From an uncultured Pseudomonadales bacterium (GTDB lineage: Bacteria > Pseudomonadota > Gammaproteobacteria > Pseudomonadales > UBA7434): a stretch of DNA of 39,847 nt. The DNA is taken from positions 1 through 39,847 of the forward strand of contig CAJQQO010000007.1 of NCBI GenBank assembly GCA_905480475.1, given 5' to 3'. Numbering within the stretch: position 1 is the first letter of the stretch; each line of letters opens with the position of its first letter. The position numbers and the translations under genes were made by a program. The notes under the pieces are model-generated. The model was not told the DNA's origin. It ran no database searches and saw only the letters and a list, made by a program, of their open reading frames with translations. Shown here in pieces: positions 32,879-39,847 of the stretch.

Positions 32879-33817
32879 TCAAGCTCGATCACGGTTTTGA
32901 GCCACTTCCTTAGGCGATGGGATCTGGCCGCAGGCCGAGCAATGAATATCAATTGCCAGTGTTGCCCCGCATGTTTCATGAATAAGATTGGCTGCGGCTG
33001 GTTTTTCTGTCATCCAATCAATTGCCCATTGGCGCAATGCCATAGTAAAAGGATATAGCGACTTGCCTTTAGCTGTTAGTTTATAGGCATAACGGGGCGG
33101 GTTTTCCTGATAGCGTTGACGTTTAAATACCTCTGCTTCCACCAATGTTTTTAAGCGCTCTACCAAAACCGCCGAAGCAATTTGTAGTGGCCGTAAAAAA
33201 TCATCGTAGCGATTAGTGCCAAAAAACGCCAATATCAAAATCAGTAATGTCCAGCGATCACCAACAAGGTTGGTCAGTTGTACAGGCGTATCAGGATTTA
33301 TTACCGGCGTGGATGTTCTCACGCGACGATGTCCATGAATCGTTTTTAAAACGTCTACTTGCGTGCCAAGCTCACTGTCGTGATCCAACCATTTAATATC
33401 TTCTAACTGCAATTTTTGTTGGCAATGTCGGCAGGCAATCTCGGGATGCAAAGTATTTTTGCAGCGGGTATGAAAGCGCTGGATATCTAATACGGGATTA
33501 TGTTGCGGGTTCCAATCAAGCTCCCACTGCTGAGCTAGTAGTGAAGCGCCAAATAGCGCCAGTCCTTTTTCGCTAAGCCGATACTCAAAACGTCTTGCCG
33601 ATGGCGAGTAGGGGCGCTTATAAAAAATATCGTGATCAACCAAGGCCTTAAGCCGACGAGTAAGTGTTGCACGGCTAGCGCCGGTGGCTTCACGAAATTG
33701 CTCAAACCGGCGATGGCCAGAAAAAGCGCCCTGCAAAATAAGTAGCGTCCAGCGATCACCAATAATATCTAAACTATTGGCAATGGCTTGATCGAGAATA
33801 AGAGGTTTGTCTGGCAT
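32879..33817 (-). CDS. Tandem (fused double) HxlR-family transcriptional regulator
   Basis: This 312-residue protein is about twice the length of a normal HxlR regulator, because it carries two winged-helix HxlR domains in series. Domain 1 spans about 10-105 (IIGDRWTLLILQGAF at 18-32), domain 2 about 176-270 (LVGDRWTLLILILAFFG at 184-200). Each is followed by a short Cys-rich element (C119, C129, C132; and C283, C293, C296) that could bind zinc. The repeats share GDRWTLLIL but differ elsewhere, so the duplication is old. HxlR proteins respond to aldehydes, phenolics or redox changes. It is divergent from the carotenoid oxygenase-thiolase operon, with a 13-bp repeat over both promoters, so it probably controls that operon. 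Confidence 0.9.
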   Translation of the reverse strand: MPDKPLILDQAIANSLDIIGDRWTLLILQGAFSGHRRFEQFREATGASRATLTRRLKALVDHDIFYKRPYSPSARRFEYRLSEKGLALFGASLLAQQWELDWNPQHNPVLDIQRFHTRCKNTLHPEIACRHCQQKLQLEDIKWLDHDSELGTQVDVLKTIHGHRRVRTSTPVINPDTPVQLTNLVGDRWTLLILILAFFGTNRYDDFLRPLQIASAVLVERLKTLVEAEVFKRQRYQENPPRYAYKLTAKGKSLYPFTMALRQWAIDWMTEKPAAANLIHETCGATLAIDIHCSACGQIPSPKEVAQNRDRA

Positions 33818-33900
33818 TAGCTAATGTTATCAAAGCCTTAGCTGCGGTTATACAGTAGATCGCGAGCGGCTACCTTGCCAGAGTCAAAATTAGATCTTAT

Positions 33901-33913
33901 TAGTCTCATAGTA
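33901..33913. promoter_or_regulatory. Direct-repeat operator, copy 1, over the HxlR gene -10 box
   Basis: TAGTCTCATAGTA occurs here and again, identically, at 33998. Read leftward it contains TACTAT (33908-33913), 17 bases from ATAACA (33931-33936), a plausible promoter for the HxlR gene. Confidence 0.55.
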
Positions 33914-33997
33914 AGGTAAGTGTTGATGCTTGTTATATAGACAATATGTGCTGTTTTATATGGATTGGGGAGGTTGACTCGCTTAATTCAAATTTGA

Positions 33998-34010
33998 TAG
34001 TCTCATAGTA
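33998..34010. promoter_or_regulatory. Direct-repeat operator, copy 2, over the oxygenase operon -10 box
   Basis: The same TAGTCTCATAGTA sequence, 97 bases from copy 1. It begins with TAGTCT (33998-34003), a weak -10 box lying 18 bases downstream of TTGACT (33974-33979), so a bound regulator would cover the promoter of the carotenoid oxygenase operon. Confidence 0.55.
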
Positions 34011-34101
34011 GAAGTAACTAAAGATGAATGCTACATAGTTAGATTGAGCTGCTTACTTCTATTCTCCCTATGCCTTGCCTTAGCGACTGAGACAACTTGC
34101 C

Positions 34102-35589
34102 ATGAATATCACTTGGAAAAACACCGTTGAACATACGCTCAAGCCTAGCCCGCATCCGTATTTAAGCGGTGCGTGGACACCCAACTTTACCGAGTACGAC
34201 GCCGAGGATATGGAGGTTATTGGCAGCATTCCCACGGATATTGACGGCATCTATATACGTAATACCGAAAACCCGGTGCACGAGGCGCTGGGTCATTACC
34301 ATCCGTTTGATGGCGATGGCATGTTACACACAATGGCTTTTAAAGACGGTAAGGCGGTATATCGCAATCGCTTTGTGCGAACCAAGGGTTTTGACGCCGA
34401 GCAAGAAGCTGGCAAGGCTTTGTGGACAGGGTTTGTTAATGATGCGTCTAAATCAAAGAGGCCCGGCACCGGTGTGCAAGGTTATTTAAAAGATGCATCG
34501 TCGACTGACGTGATTGTTCATGCAGGACAAATTCTTTCAACTTTCTGGCAATGCGGTGATGGTTATAGGCTTAACCCCTATACGCTTGAGCAATATGGCG
34601 CGGAGCGCTGGACACCTATTGACGGCATTTCCGCGCATCCCAAAGTTGATGAGCGCACCGGCGAGTTATTATTTTTTAATTACTCCAAGTACCCGCCGTA
34701 TCAGCACTACGGTGTGGTTGATAAAAATAATAAGCTGGTTCATTACACACCGGTGCCATTACCCGGGCCACGCTTGCCACATGATATGGCGTTTAGCAAA
34801 AACTATTCTATTTTGGTGGACCTCCCGATGTATTGGGACCCGGAAAAACTTGCCCAAGGTTTACATCATCCTTGTTACTTTCCCGATCAAACTACACGCT
34901 TTGCGATTTTGCCACGCTATGGCGGCGAAAAAGATATTATGTGGTTTGAGGCTGCGCCTACTTATGTTTTGCATTGGATGAATGCCTATGAAGAAGGTGA
35001 TGAACTTATTCTCGACGGCTATTTTCAAGACAAGCCGTCGCCACCGCCATTGCCGGGTTTACCCAAAGCAGTAGGTTTATTAATGTCGAATATTGATCAG
35101 CACTCCTTTCAATCCAAACTGCATCGCTGGCGATTTAATTTAAAAACCGGTGAGGTGAATGAGCAGCATCTTGATGAGCGCGTATTGGAGTTCGGCACAT
35201 TTAATCAACGGTATGCGGGTCATAAATCGCGTTACTTGTATTCCACTTGGGGCGAGCCCGGTTGGTTTTTATTTTCGGGTTTGGTTAAGCATGATTTGGC
35301 TACCGGCGAATCTACAGAGCTGGCTTTTGGTGAGCAGCGTTTTGGCAGCGAGGCACCGTTTGCGCCAAGGGTAAACGCCTGTAGTGAGGACGATGGGTAT
35401 CTGGTCAGTTTTATCACGGATATGCAAGCCAATCGCTCGGAGTGTATTTTAATCGACGCCAAAGATATTGAGGCGGGGCCTGTCTGCCAAATTATATTGC
35501 CGCATCGAATTGCCAGCGGCACGCATGCCACATGGGCTGATGGCCCAGCCACGCGTGAAGATATAAAACGGTCGCAATGTACAGCCTAA
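34102..35589 (+). CDS. Carotenoid-cleavage-type oxygenase (RPE65/lignostilbene dioxygenase family)
   Basis: This 495-residue non-heme iron oxygenase is a seven-bladed propeller. All four iron-binding histidines are in their usual contexts: H179 (SAHPKVDE), H227 (LPHDMAFSKNY), H291 (YVLHWMNAYEEGD) and H475 (GTHATWADG). FDGDGMLHTMAF at 69-80 and the N-terminal LSGAWTPNFTEYDAEDMEVI are also characteristic. Family members split an alkene C=C bond with O2: carotenoids, lignostilbenes, or phenylpropenes such as isoeugenol. No signal peptide is present. The gene heads an operon with two thiolases and is divergent from the tandem HxlR regulator. Because thiolases act on CoA thioesters and no carotenoid genes are nearby, a phenylpropanoid- or terpenoid-type substrate seems more likely than a carotenoid, which is inference. 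Confidence 0.92.
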   Translation: MNITWKNTVEHTLKPSPHPYLSGAWTPNFTEYDAEDMEVIGSIPTDIDGIYIRNTENPVHEALGHYHPFDGDGMLHTMAFKDGKAVYRNRFVRTKGFDAEQEAGKALWTGFVNDASKSKRPGTGVQGYLKDASSTDVIVHAGQILSTFWQCGDGYRLNPYTLEQYGAERWTPIDGISAHPKVDERTGELLFFNYSKYPPYQHYGVVDKNNKLVHYTPVPLPGPRLPHDMAFSKNYSILVDLPMYWDPEKLAQGLHHPCYFPDQTTRFAILPRYGGEKDIMWFEAAPTYVLHWMNAYEEGDELILDGYFQDKPSPPPLPGLPKAVGLLMSNIDQHSFQSKLHRWRFNLKTGEVNEQHLDERVLEFGTFNQRYAGHKSRYLYSTWGEPGWFLFSGLVKHDLATGESTELAFGEQRFGSEAPFAPRVNACSEDDGYLVSFITDMQANRSECILIDAKDIEAGPVCQIILPHRIASGTHATWADGPATREDIKRSQCTA

Positions 35590-35611
35590 CAATAAAACTT
35601 AGAGGTGGGTG

Positions 35612-36850
35612 ATGCTGAGTCCGCAGCGTATTTATATTCTTGGTGGTTATCAAAGCGACTTTTCCCGTAATTGGGCGCGTGATGGTCAGCCACTCTATGA
35701 CGGTTTTGCAACTACGGTACAGCAGGGTTTGCAAGCCACGGGTTTGGACGCCGCTGATATTCAGGTCGGGCATGTTGGTAATTTTGTTGCGCCGCTCTTT
35801 ACTGGGCAAGCGCATTTAGGTGGGTTCTTTGGTCATATAGATCCGGCCTTGCATTATCTGCCTGCCAGTAGTCATGAAGCGGCCTGTGCATCAGGCTCCA
35901 TGGCAATGCTTGCCGCAATGGCTGACATAAGTGCAGGTTATTATGATTTAGCCTGTGTCTTAGGCGTTGAACAAATGCGTAATGTTGCTGCTGAAAAAAG
36001 TTCAGAGAATTTGCGCGCCGCCGCATGGGTAGGGCAGGAGTGGCAGCATACGCCTTATGTTTGGCCCTGTGCATTTGATAACTTATTAGATGAATACGAT
36101 CAGCGTTACGGTGTTAATGCAGAGCATTTGCAAGCGATCTCAAAAAAGAATTTTGCTAACGCGCGTAACAATCCCAATGCGCAAACGCGCAATTGGACAT
36201 TAGATGAAAATAGTTTCTCTAATGATGACGAAGCCAATCCAGTGATTAGTGGGCGTATTCGGCGTTATGACTGCGGGCAAATTAGTGATGGTGCAGCGGT
36301 AGTGTTTCTTGCAAGCGAATCGCGGGCTCGGCAATATGCCAAATCGCATAATGTGGATTTACAGCAAATACCGTATATCAAATCCTTTGCGCATGTTGGC
36401 GCACCCATGCTATGGCAAGAAAAATTACGATTAAGTGCCGGGCAGGATTATATTTTTCCGCATCTGCAAGGTTTATTTAAACAAGCCTTAAGCGATGCCG
36501 GTTTTGAATCTGTTGCCAGCCTTGATGGTTTGGAAGTGCATGATTGTTTTTCAATAACTGAATATATGCTGCTTGACCATAGTGGTTGGTATCCGCCCGG
36601 TCAGGCATGGCAAGCCATTGAAGCGGGTGATACCGAAGTGGGCGGAAAGCTACCAATTAATAGCAGTGGTGGATTGTTAGGGCTTGGTCATCCGGTTGGT
36701 GCAACCGGCGTGCGTATGGTATTAGATGCTTACAAACAAAGTTGCGGTATCGCGGGTGATTATCAAATTGAAGGTGCCAATAATTTAATGACAGTTAATT
36801 TGGGTGGTAGTGCAACCACTTGTGCCAGTTTTATTATTGGGCGTGATTAA
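35612..36850 (+). CDS. Thiolase-family protein (SCP-x/acetyl-CoA acetyltransferase-like)
   Basis: This 412-residue protein is counted from the ATG at 35612, with GAGG six bases upstream; the frame also allows a GTG one codon earlier. The nucleophilic cysteine is C92 in SSHEAACASGSMA. The catalytic histidines lie in LEVHDCFSITE and GLGHPVGATGVRM. The C-terminal CGGGG cysteine loop of degradative thiolases is replaced by NLGGSATTCAS, as in SCP-x-type thiolases that handle branched or bulky acyl-CoA. It begins 22 bases after the oxygenase stop and ends one base before the next thiolase gene, so the three genes form an operon. It probably cleaves or condenses a 3-oxoacyl-CoA in the same degradation route. 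Confidence 0.9.
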   Translation: MLSPQRIYILGGYQSDFSRNWARDGQPLYDGFATTVQQGLQATGLDAADIQVGHVGNFVAPLFTGQAHLGGFFGHIDPALHYLPASSHEAACASGSMAMLAAMADISAGYYDLACVLGVEQMRNVAAEKSSENLRAAAWVGQEWQHTPYVWPCAFDNLLDEYDQRYGVNAEHLQAISKKNFANARNNPNAQTRNWTLDENSFSNDDEANPVISGRIRRYDCGQISDGAAVVFLASESRARQYAKSHNVDLQQIPYIKSFAHVGAPMLWQEKLRLSAGQDYIFPHLQGLFKQALSDAGFESVASLDGLEVHDCFSITEYMLLDHSGWYPPGQAWQAIEAGDTEVGGKLPINSSGGLLGLGHPVGATGVRMVLDAYKQSCGIAGDYQIEGANNLMTVNLGGSATTCASFIIGRD

Positions 36851-36851
36851 A

Positions 36852-38087
36852 ATGAATACGGCTTATATTATTGATGCGGTAAGAATTCCGCGCGCAAAAA
36901 TAACCAGCGATGCTGAAAAAAAGCAAGGCGTTTACGCTCAGCTAAAACCGGTTGATTTATTAAAACCTCTATTTAACGCCATATGTGAGCGCAATGATTT
37001 TTTGTCGCATCATGTCGATGATGTTTTATTAGGTTGCGCAACGCAAAGCGGTGATCAAGGCGCCAATCTGGCAAAGATCGCTGCGCTTTATGCGGGTTGG
37101 TCCGATAAGGTTGCTGGTATAACGCTAAACCGTTTTTGTTGTTCAGGACTTGATGCGGTTAACTTAGCTGCTAGTAAAATTATCGCTGGGTCAGATGATC
37201 TGGTAGTCGCGGGTGGTGTAGAGCAATTAACGCGCGTGCCGATGTTTTCGGATCGTGGTGCATGGTATAGCGATAAGGACGTTATGGAGCGTACGCGTTT
37301 TATGCATATGGGTTTGGCTGCCGATTTAATTGCCGTGCAAGAGAATTATAGCCGTGCGCAACTTGATGATGTTGCATTGCAATCTCATCAGCGTGCAGCC
37401 CATGCGGTTAGCAACGCTTACTTTGAGCATTCAATAGTAAAAGTAAACGATGCGCAGGGTGGCAGTTTGCTTGATAGTGATAACGCCATCCGCCAATCTA
37501 TCGATGCACAAAAACTTGCGAGCCTACCGGCAAGCTTTACTGATTTTATAGCTATGGGCCAGCAAGTTGTCGATAAGGTTTATCCCGATACAGAATTAAG
37601 AGCTTTGCACAGTGCAGGCAATTCGCCGGCCTTGGTTGATGGTGCATCATTAGTATTGTTAGCCAATCAAGCCAGTTGTCAGCGCTTGGGTTTAAAGCCG
37701 CGAGCACGTATTCGTCATTTTGCCAATGCCAGCGATGAACCGGTCCGTATGTTAACCGGTCATATTCGAGCCACAGAAAAGCTATTGCGAGCGACCAATC
37801 TAACACCCGCTGATATTGATTTTTGGGAAGTCAACGAATCATTTGCGGCAAGCGCATTAAAGTACCAACAGGATTTTGCTATAGCCGATAATTGTTTTAA
37901 TGTTAACGGCGGTGCGATTGCTATGGGGCATCCCTTGGGCGCAACCGGTGGTAATTTACTGGGGATGTTGCTTGATGAGCTAGAGCGCCGTGATCAAAAA
38001 CGTGGGGTTGTAGCGATATGTGGTGGCGCTGGTGTAGGTGTCGCTACACTTATTGAGCGACTGACTGATGCGGAAATGGGTGCGTAG
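36852..38087 (+). CDS. Acetyl-CoA C-acyltransferase (thiolase)
   Basis: This 411-residue protein is counted from the ATG at 36852; the upstream in-frame sequence overlaps the previous thiolase gene and lacks thiolase similarity. The active-site cysteine is C96 in TLNRFCCSGLDAV. The catalytic histidine is in GGAIAMGHPLGATGG, the second cysteine in AICGGAGVGVATLIE. This is a canonical thiolase of the FadA/acetyl-CoA acetyltransferase type (MNTAYIIDAVRIPRAK start). It lies one base after the SCP-x-like thiolase gene, which implies coupled translation. Two different thiolases in tandem suggest two successive or alternative CoA-dependent cleavages. No acyl-CoA ligase or hydratase is present in the cluster. 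Confidence 0.93.
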   Translation: MNTAYIIDAVRIPRAKITSDAEKKQGVYAQLKPVDLLKPLFNAICERNDFLSHHVDDVLLGCATQSGDQGANLAKIAALYAGWSDKVAGITLNRFCCSGLDAVNLAASKIIAGSDDLVVAGGVEQLTRVPMFSDRGAWYSDKDVMERTRFMHMGLAADLIAVQENYSRAQLDDVALQSHQRAAHAVSNAYFEHSIVKVNDAQGGSLLDSDNAIRQSIDAQKLASLPASFTDFIAMGQQVVDKVYPDTELRALHSAGNSPALVDGASLVLLANQASCQRLGLKPRARIRHFANASDEPVRMLTGHIRATEKLLRATNLTPADIDFWEVNESFAASALKYQQDFAIADNCFNVNGGAIAMGHPLGATGGNLLGMLLDELERRDQKRGVVAICGGAGVGVATLIERLTDAEMGA

Positions 38088-38211
38088 TTCTAGTTGCTAT
38101 CTTTGTATTCAAGAGTATTCGCTGGTGGCAAGCCAAGTTATACTAGCGCCTCAAAAAGTCTAATAGCTAAAGCGCTGGATCAGCCTCTTTGAAATAACTG
38201 CGAGCAGCCAG

Positions 38212-38238
38212 TGCTTGAAGCTGCGGTAGCTGCAAGCA
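38212..38238. other. Imperfect hairpin upstream of the DUF1569 gene
   Basis: TGCTTG (38212-38217) and CAAGCA (38233-38238) enclose AGCT...AGCT arms with one mismatch, giving a 10-pair stem over a 5-base loop. There is no T-run after it, so it may be a terminator remnant of the thiolase operon or part of the next gene's leader. Confidence 0.25.
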
Positions 38239-38274
38239 TAGACAATAAAATATAAGAAGGAATAGGGCGTAGAA

Positions 38275-38811
38275 ATGAAGCGTAGGCAATTTGGCAAAAC
38301 AGCAATTTTAGGTGCCGCTGGTTTAATTGGTGGTGGTGCGGTTTGGCTTGGTATGGACAGAGCGCATGAGGAATTGACTATCACCTCTGCATTGGCGAAG
38401 TTGGAAGTGTTGTCGAATAAGCCGTTATCCAATTCAGGTGAATGGAATCCTTATCAAATATTTATGCACTGCGCGCAAAGTGTTGAGTATTCAATGACAG
38501 GTTTTCCCGAGCATAAGTCTGCGCTTTTTAAAAATACTGCGGGTCAGCTTGCCTTCTCGGTCTTTTCTGCTCGCGGTGAAATGAGCCATGGTTTAAGTGA
38601 GCCGATTGCTGGGGCACCGCTATTTACTGCGGAGCAAGACGTGGATAGCGCTATCAATCGTTTGAAACAATCGCTAATGGATTTTGAAAGTTATCAAGGT
38701 GATCTGGCTCCGCATTTTGTTTATGGTGAGTTATCCCGTCAGGATTATGAAATTGCTCATGTTATTCATTTGAATAATCATTTGTTTGAAATTCAAATGT
38801 TGGAAGCTTAA
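38275..38811 (+). CDS. DUF1569 protein with twin-arginine signal
   Basis: This 178-residue protein starts MKRRQFGKTAILGAAGLIGG, a Tat-type N-terminus (RRQFGK followed by a hydrophobic stretch to about residue 26), so it is probably exported folded. The mature part matches DUF1569: WNPYQIFMHCAQSVEYSMTG (about 57-76, with the conserved His and Cys of the family), then FSARGEMSHGLSEPIAGAP and a closing HFVYGELSRQDYEIAHVIHL with paired His residues. The fold is expected to be a DinB-like four-helix bundle binding metal through these histidines. Biochemical function is not established. It appears to be a single-gene unit. Confidence 0.88.
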   Translation: MKRRQFGKTAILGAAGLIGGGAVWLGMDRAHEELTITSALAKLEVLSNKPLSNSGEWNPYQIFMHCAQSVEYSMTGFPEHKSALFKNTAGQLAFSVFSARGEMSHGLSEPIAGAPLFTAEQDVDSAINRLKQSLMDFESYQGDLAPHFVYGELSRQDYEIAHVIHLNNHLFEIQMLEA

Positions 38812-38868
38812 ATCTAAAACCTTAACTTCTCAGGCATGCTTTTATTTTACTGTTTCCAAAGTCCTAAA

Positions 38869-39847
38869 TTAATTTGCTGGCGAATACCAAACCGGTGATG
38901 TCACCGCGCGCTCTTGTAACCATGCGGGCTGGTCTTTAGGAAGTGGTACATCGAGTCGATGCGCATCGTAGGTGCTCCATCGGCAGGTCGGTATTTGCAA
39001 AACACGTGCATAATAAAAAGCCCGTTGCGCTGAGTTAAACTCCGGATCATGCCAGACGGTATTAAACGTCGCGTCACCTTGCTCTTTGTTAAAACTGCAA
39101 TCATCTAACACAGGCGGTGTAACTTCTAATGCGCAGCGATGCGTTTTTAAATCGGGTCGCACTCCGCCAGCACAAGCGACATCATAAACACGCTCAATTG
39201 CTTTACCGTTTTCAACCCATGATTTAATCATTTGCAAACGCTCTAACGGTGCAGCTTGTGGATCTTGTACGGCCTGCAAGATAAATGACAAGGCTTGATC
39301 TTTAGTGGCGGCTTGGTTTGATAACTCGCCACCCATCGGAACTCCGCGAGCATAGCCGTTAGCTGCCGTATTTTTAAGATCTGCATTATTAAAATCCCAG
39401 CCGGCAAATAAACGAATGCGCATACGCGGGCCAGAAGTGGCAAAGACTTCGCGTGCACGCAATGCATCAAATAAATCCTCACGGGTATTGGCTTCGGCCC
39501 AAATTCCCGCTAAGCCAGCGGCACTAAAAGGCGAGCTGCGTGGGCCGTCGGCAAAATCAAAGCCCTCAGGTTTTTCACCACCTAATAAACGCACTTCGCG
39601 CGTGCCATCCGATACACCGATCTTGCCAAAGTAATTAGACTCTTCAACTGCGCTTGCGGCATTGTGTCCATCGGATGAGCCAATCATGCCAAAGCGATAG
39701 GGGTTAACACCGCGATCGGCTTCCATCTCTAAACCATCTTTCATAGCCTGGCGTGCGTAACTGCCTTTTGCTTCGCCAATAACATCCGGTTTGCCTAATA
39801 TATTTTCCAGCATCGCGAATTGCGCCCATTCATCATTTGTTGATAGC
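38869..39847 (-). CDS. DUF3604 protein, C-terminal part, cut by right edge
   Basis: The leftward frame is open from the window edge (LSTNDEWAQFAMLENILGKP) to a stop at 38869, about 326 codons. It covers the C-terminal half of a DUF3604 protein: GVNPYRFGMIGSSDGHNAAS, VFATSGPRMRIRLFAGWDF, FNTVWHDPEFNSAQRAFYYA and a SPVWYSPAN end. It is a divergent paralogue of the lipoprotein at 7980-9983. The N-terminal metal-binding motifs and any signal peptide lie beyond the window. An internal ATG at 39813 is not the true start, because family sequence continues upstream of it. Confidence 0.9.
   Translation of the reverse strand, partial: LSTNDEWAQFAMLENILGKPDVIGEAKGSYARQAMKDGLEMEADRGVNPYRFGMIGSSDGHNAASAVEESNYFGKIGVSDGTREVRLLGGEKPEGFDFADGPRSSPFSAAGLAGIWAEANTREDLFDALRAREVFATSGPRMRIRLFAGWDFNNADLKNTAANGYARGVPMGGELSNQAATKDQALSFILQAVQDPQAAPLERLQMIKSWVENGKAIERVYDVACAGGVRPDLKTHRCALEVTPPVLDDCSFNKEQGDATFNTVWHDPEFNSAQRAFYYARVLQIPTCRWSTYDAHRLDVPLPKDQPAWLQERAVTSPVWYSPAN

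Noticed and set aside
36804-36851. Longer N-terminus for the second thiolase
   Set aside because: The extra 16 residues lie inside the preceding thiolase gene and do not look like a thiolase start; MNTAYIIDAVR at 36852 does.
1-39847. CRISPR arrays, tRNA or rRNA genes, insertion sequences, prophage
   Set aside because: No regularly spaced repeats, cloverleaf-like sequences, transposase or phage structural genes were seen on either strand.

Overview
The window is protein-dense DNA of moderate to low GC with Gram-negative hallmarks: an RND efflux pump, a TonB-dependent receptor, a Sec lipoprotein and a PEP-CTERM-type secreted protein. The gene mix (TauD/TfdA oxygenases, luciferase-like oxidoreductases, two thiolases, a carotenoid-cleavage-type oxygenase, two DUF3604 proteins) suggests an aerobic, probably marine, heterotrophic gammaproteobacterium. 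That placement is a judgement from gene style, and no rRNA or tRNA is present to test it. I see no insertion sequence, CRISPR array, phage gene or tRNA.

Left part (1-16110): the N-terminal end of a TauD/TfdA dioxygenase runs off the left edge. It is divergent from a two-gene RND efflux operon (621-4972). A conserved protein of unknown function, a short-chain dehydrogenase, a DUF3604 lipoprotein, an NAD(P)H-dependent FMN reductase and a CDP-alcohol phosphatidyltransferase follow. Two luciferase-like flavin oxidoreductases come next, then an aldo/keto reductase and TauD-like dioxygenase pair.

Central part (about 14100-28400) is the most coherent block. It holds the aldo/keto reductase and 2-oxoglutarate dioxygenase pair, a SulP anion transporter, a GntR/UTRA regulator, a GlpD-like flavoenzyme, a GH31 alpha-glycosidase, an SGLT-type sodium/sugar symporter, a TonB-dependent receptor and a second, paralogous GntR/UTRA regulator. 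A 12-bp palindrome, TCTTATATAAGA, occurs in front of the aldo/keto reductase, in the regulator/GlpD-like divergent promoter (one perfect and one partial copy) and in front of the TonB receptor. I read this as a glycoside-uptake and catabolism regulon: receptor, symporter, GH31 cleavage, then oxidation or reduction of the released parts. Its substrate is unknown. An alpha-xyloside and a sulfosugar are both discussed; the GH31 lacks the sulfoquinovosidase signature.

Right part (28441-39847): a small membrane protein, a GNAT acetyltransferase, a metallo-beta-lactamase-fold protein whose in-frame signal peptide has no ordinary start codon, and a PEP-CTERM-like secreted protein. Then come an atypical NAD-binding SDR, a regulator made of two fused HxlR domains, a carotenoid oxygenase plus two-thiolase operon, a Tat-targeted DUF1569 protein and a second DUF3604 gene that runs off the right edge. 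A 13-bp direct repeat overlaps the predicted -10 boxes of both divergent promoters between the HxlR gene and the oxygenase operon, suggesting that the regulator controls both.
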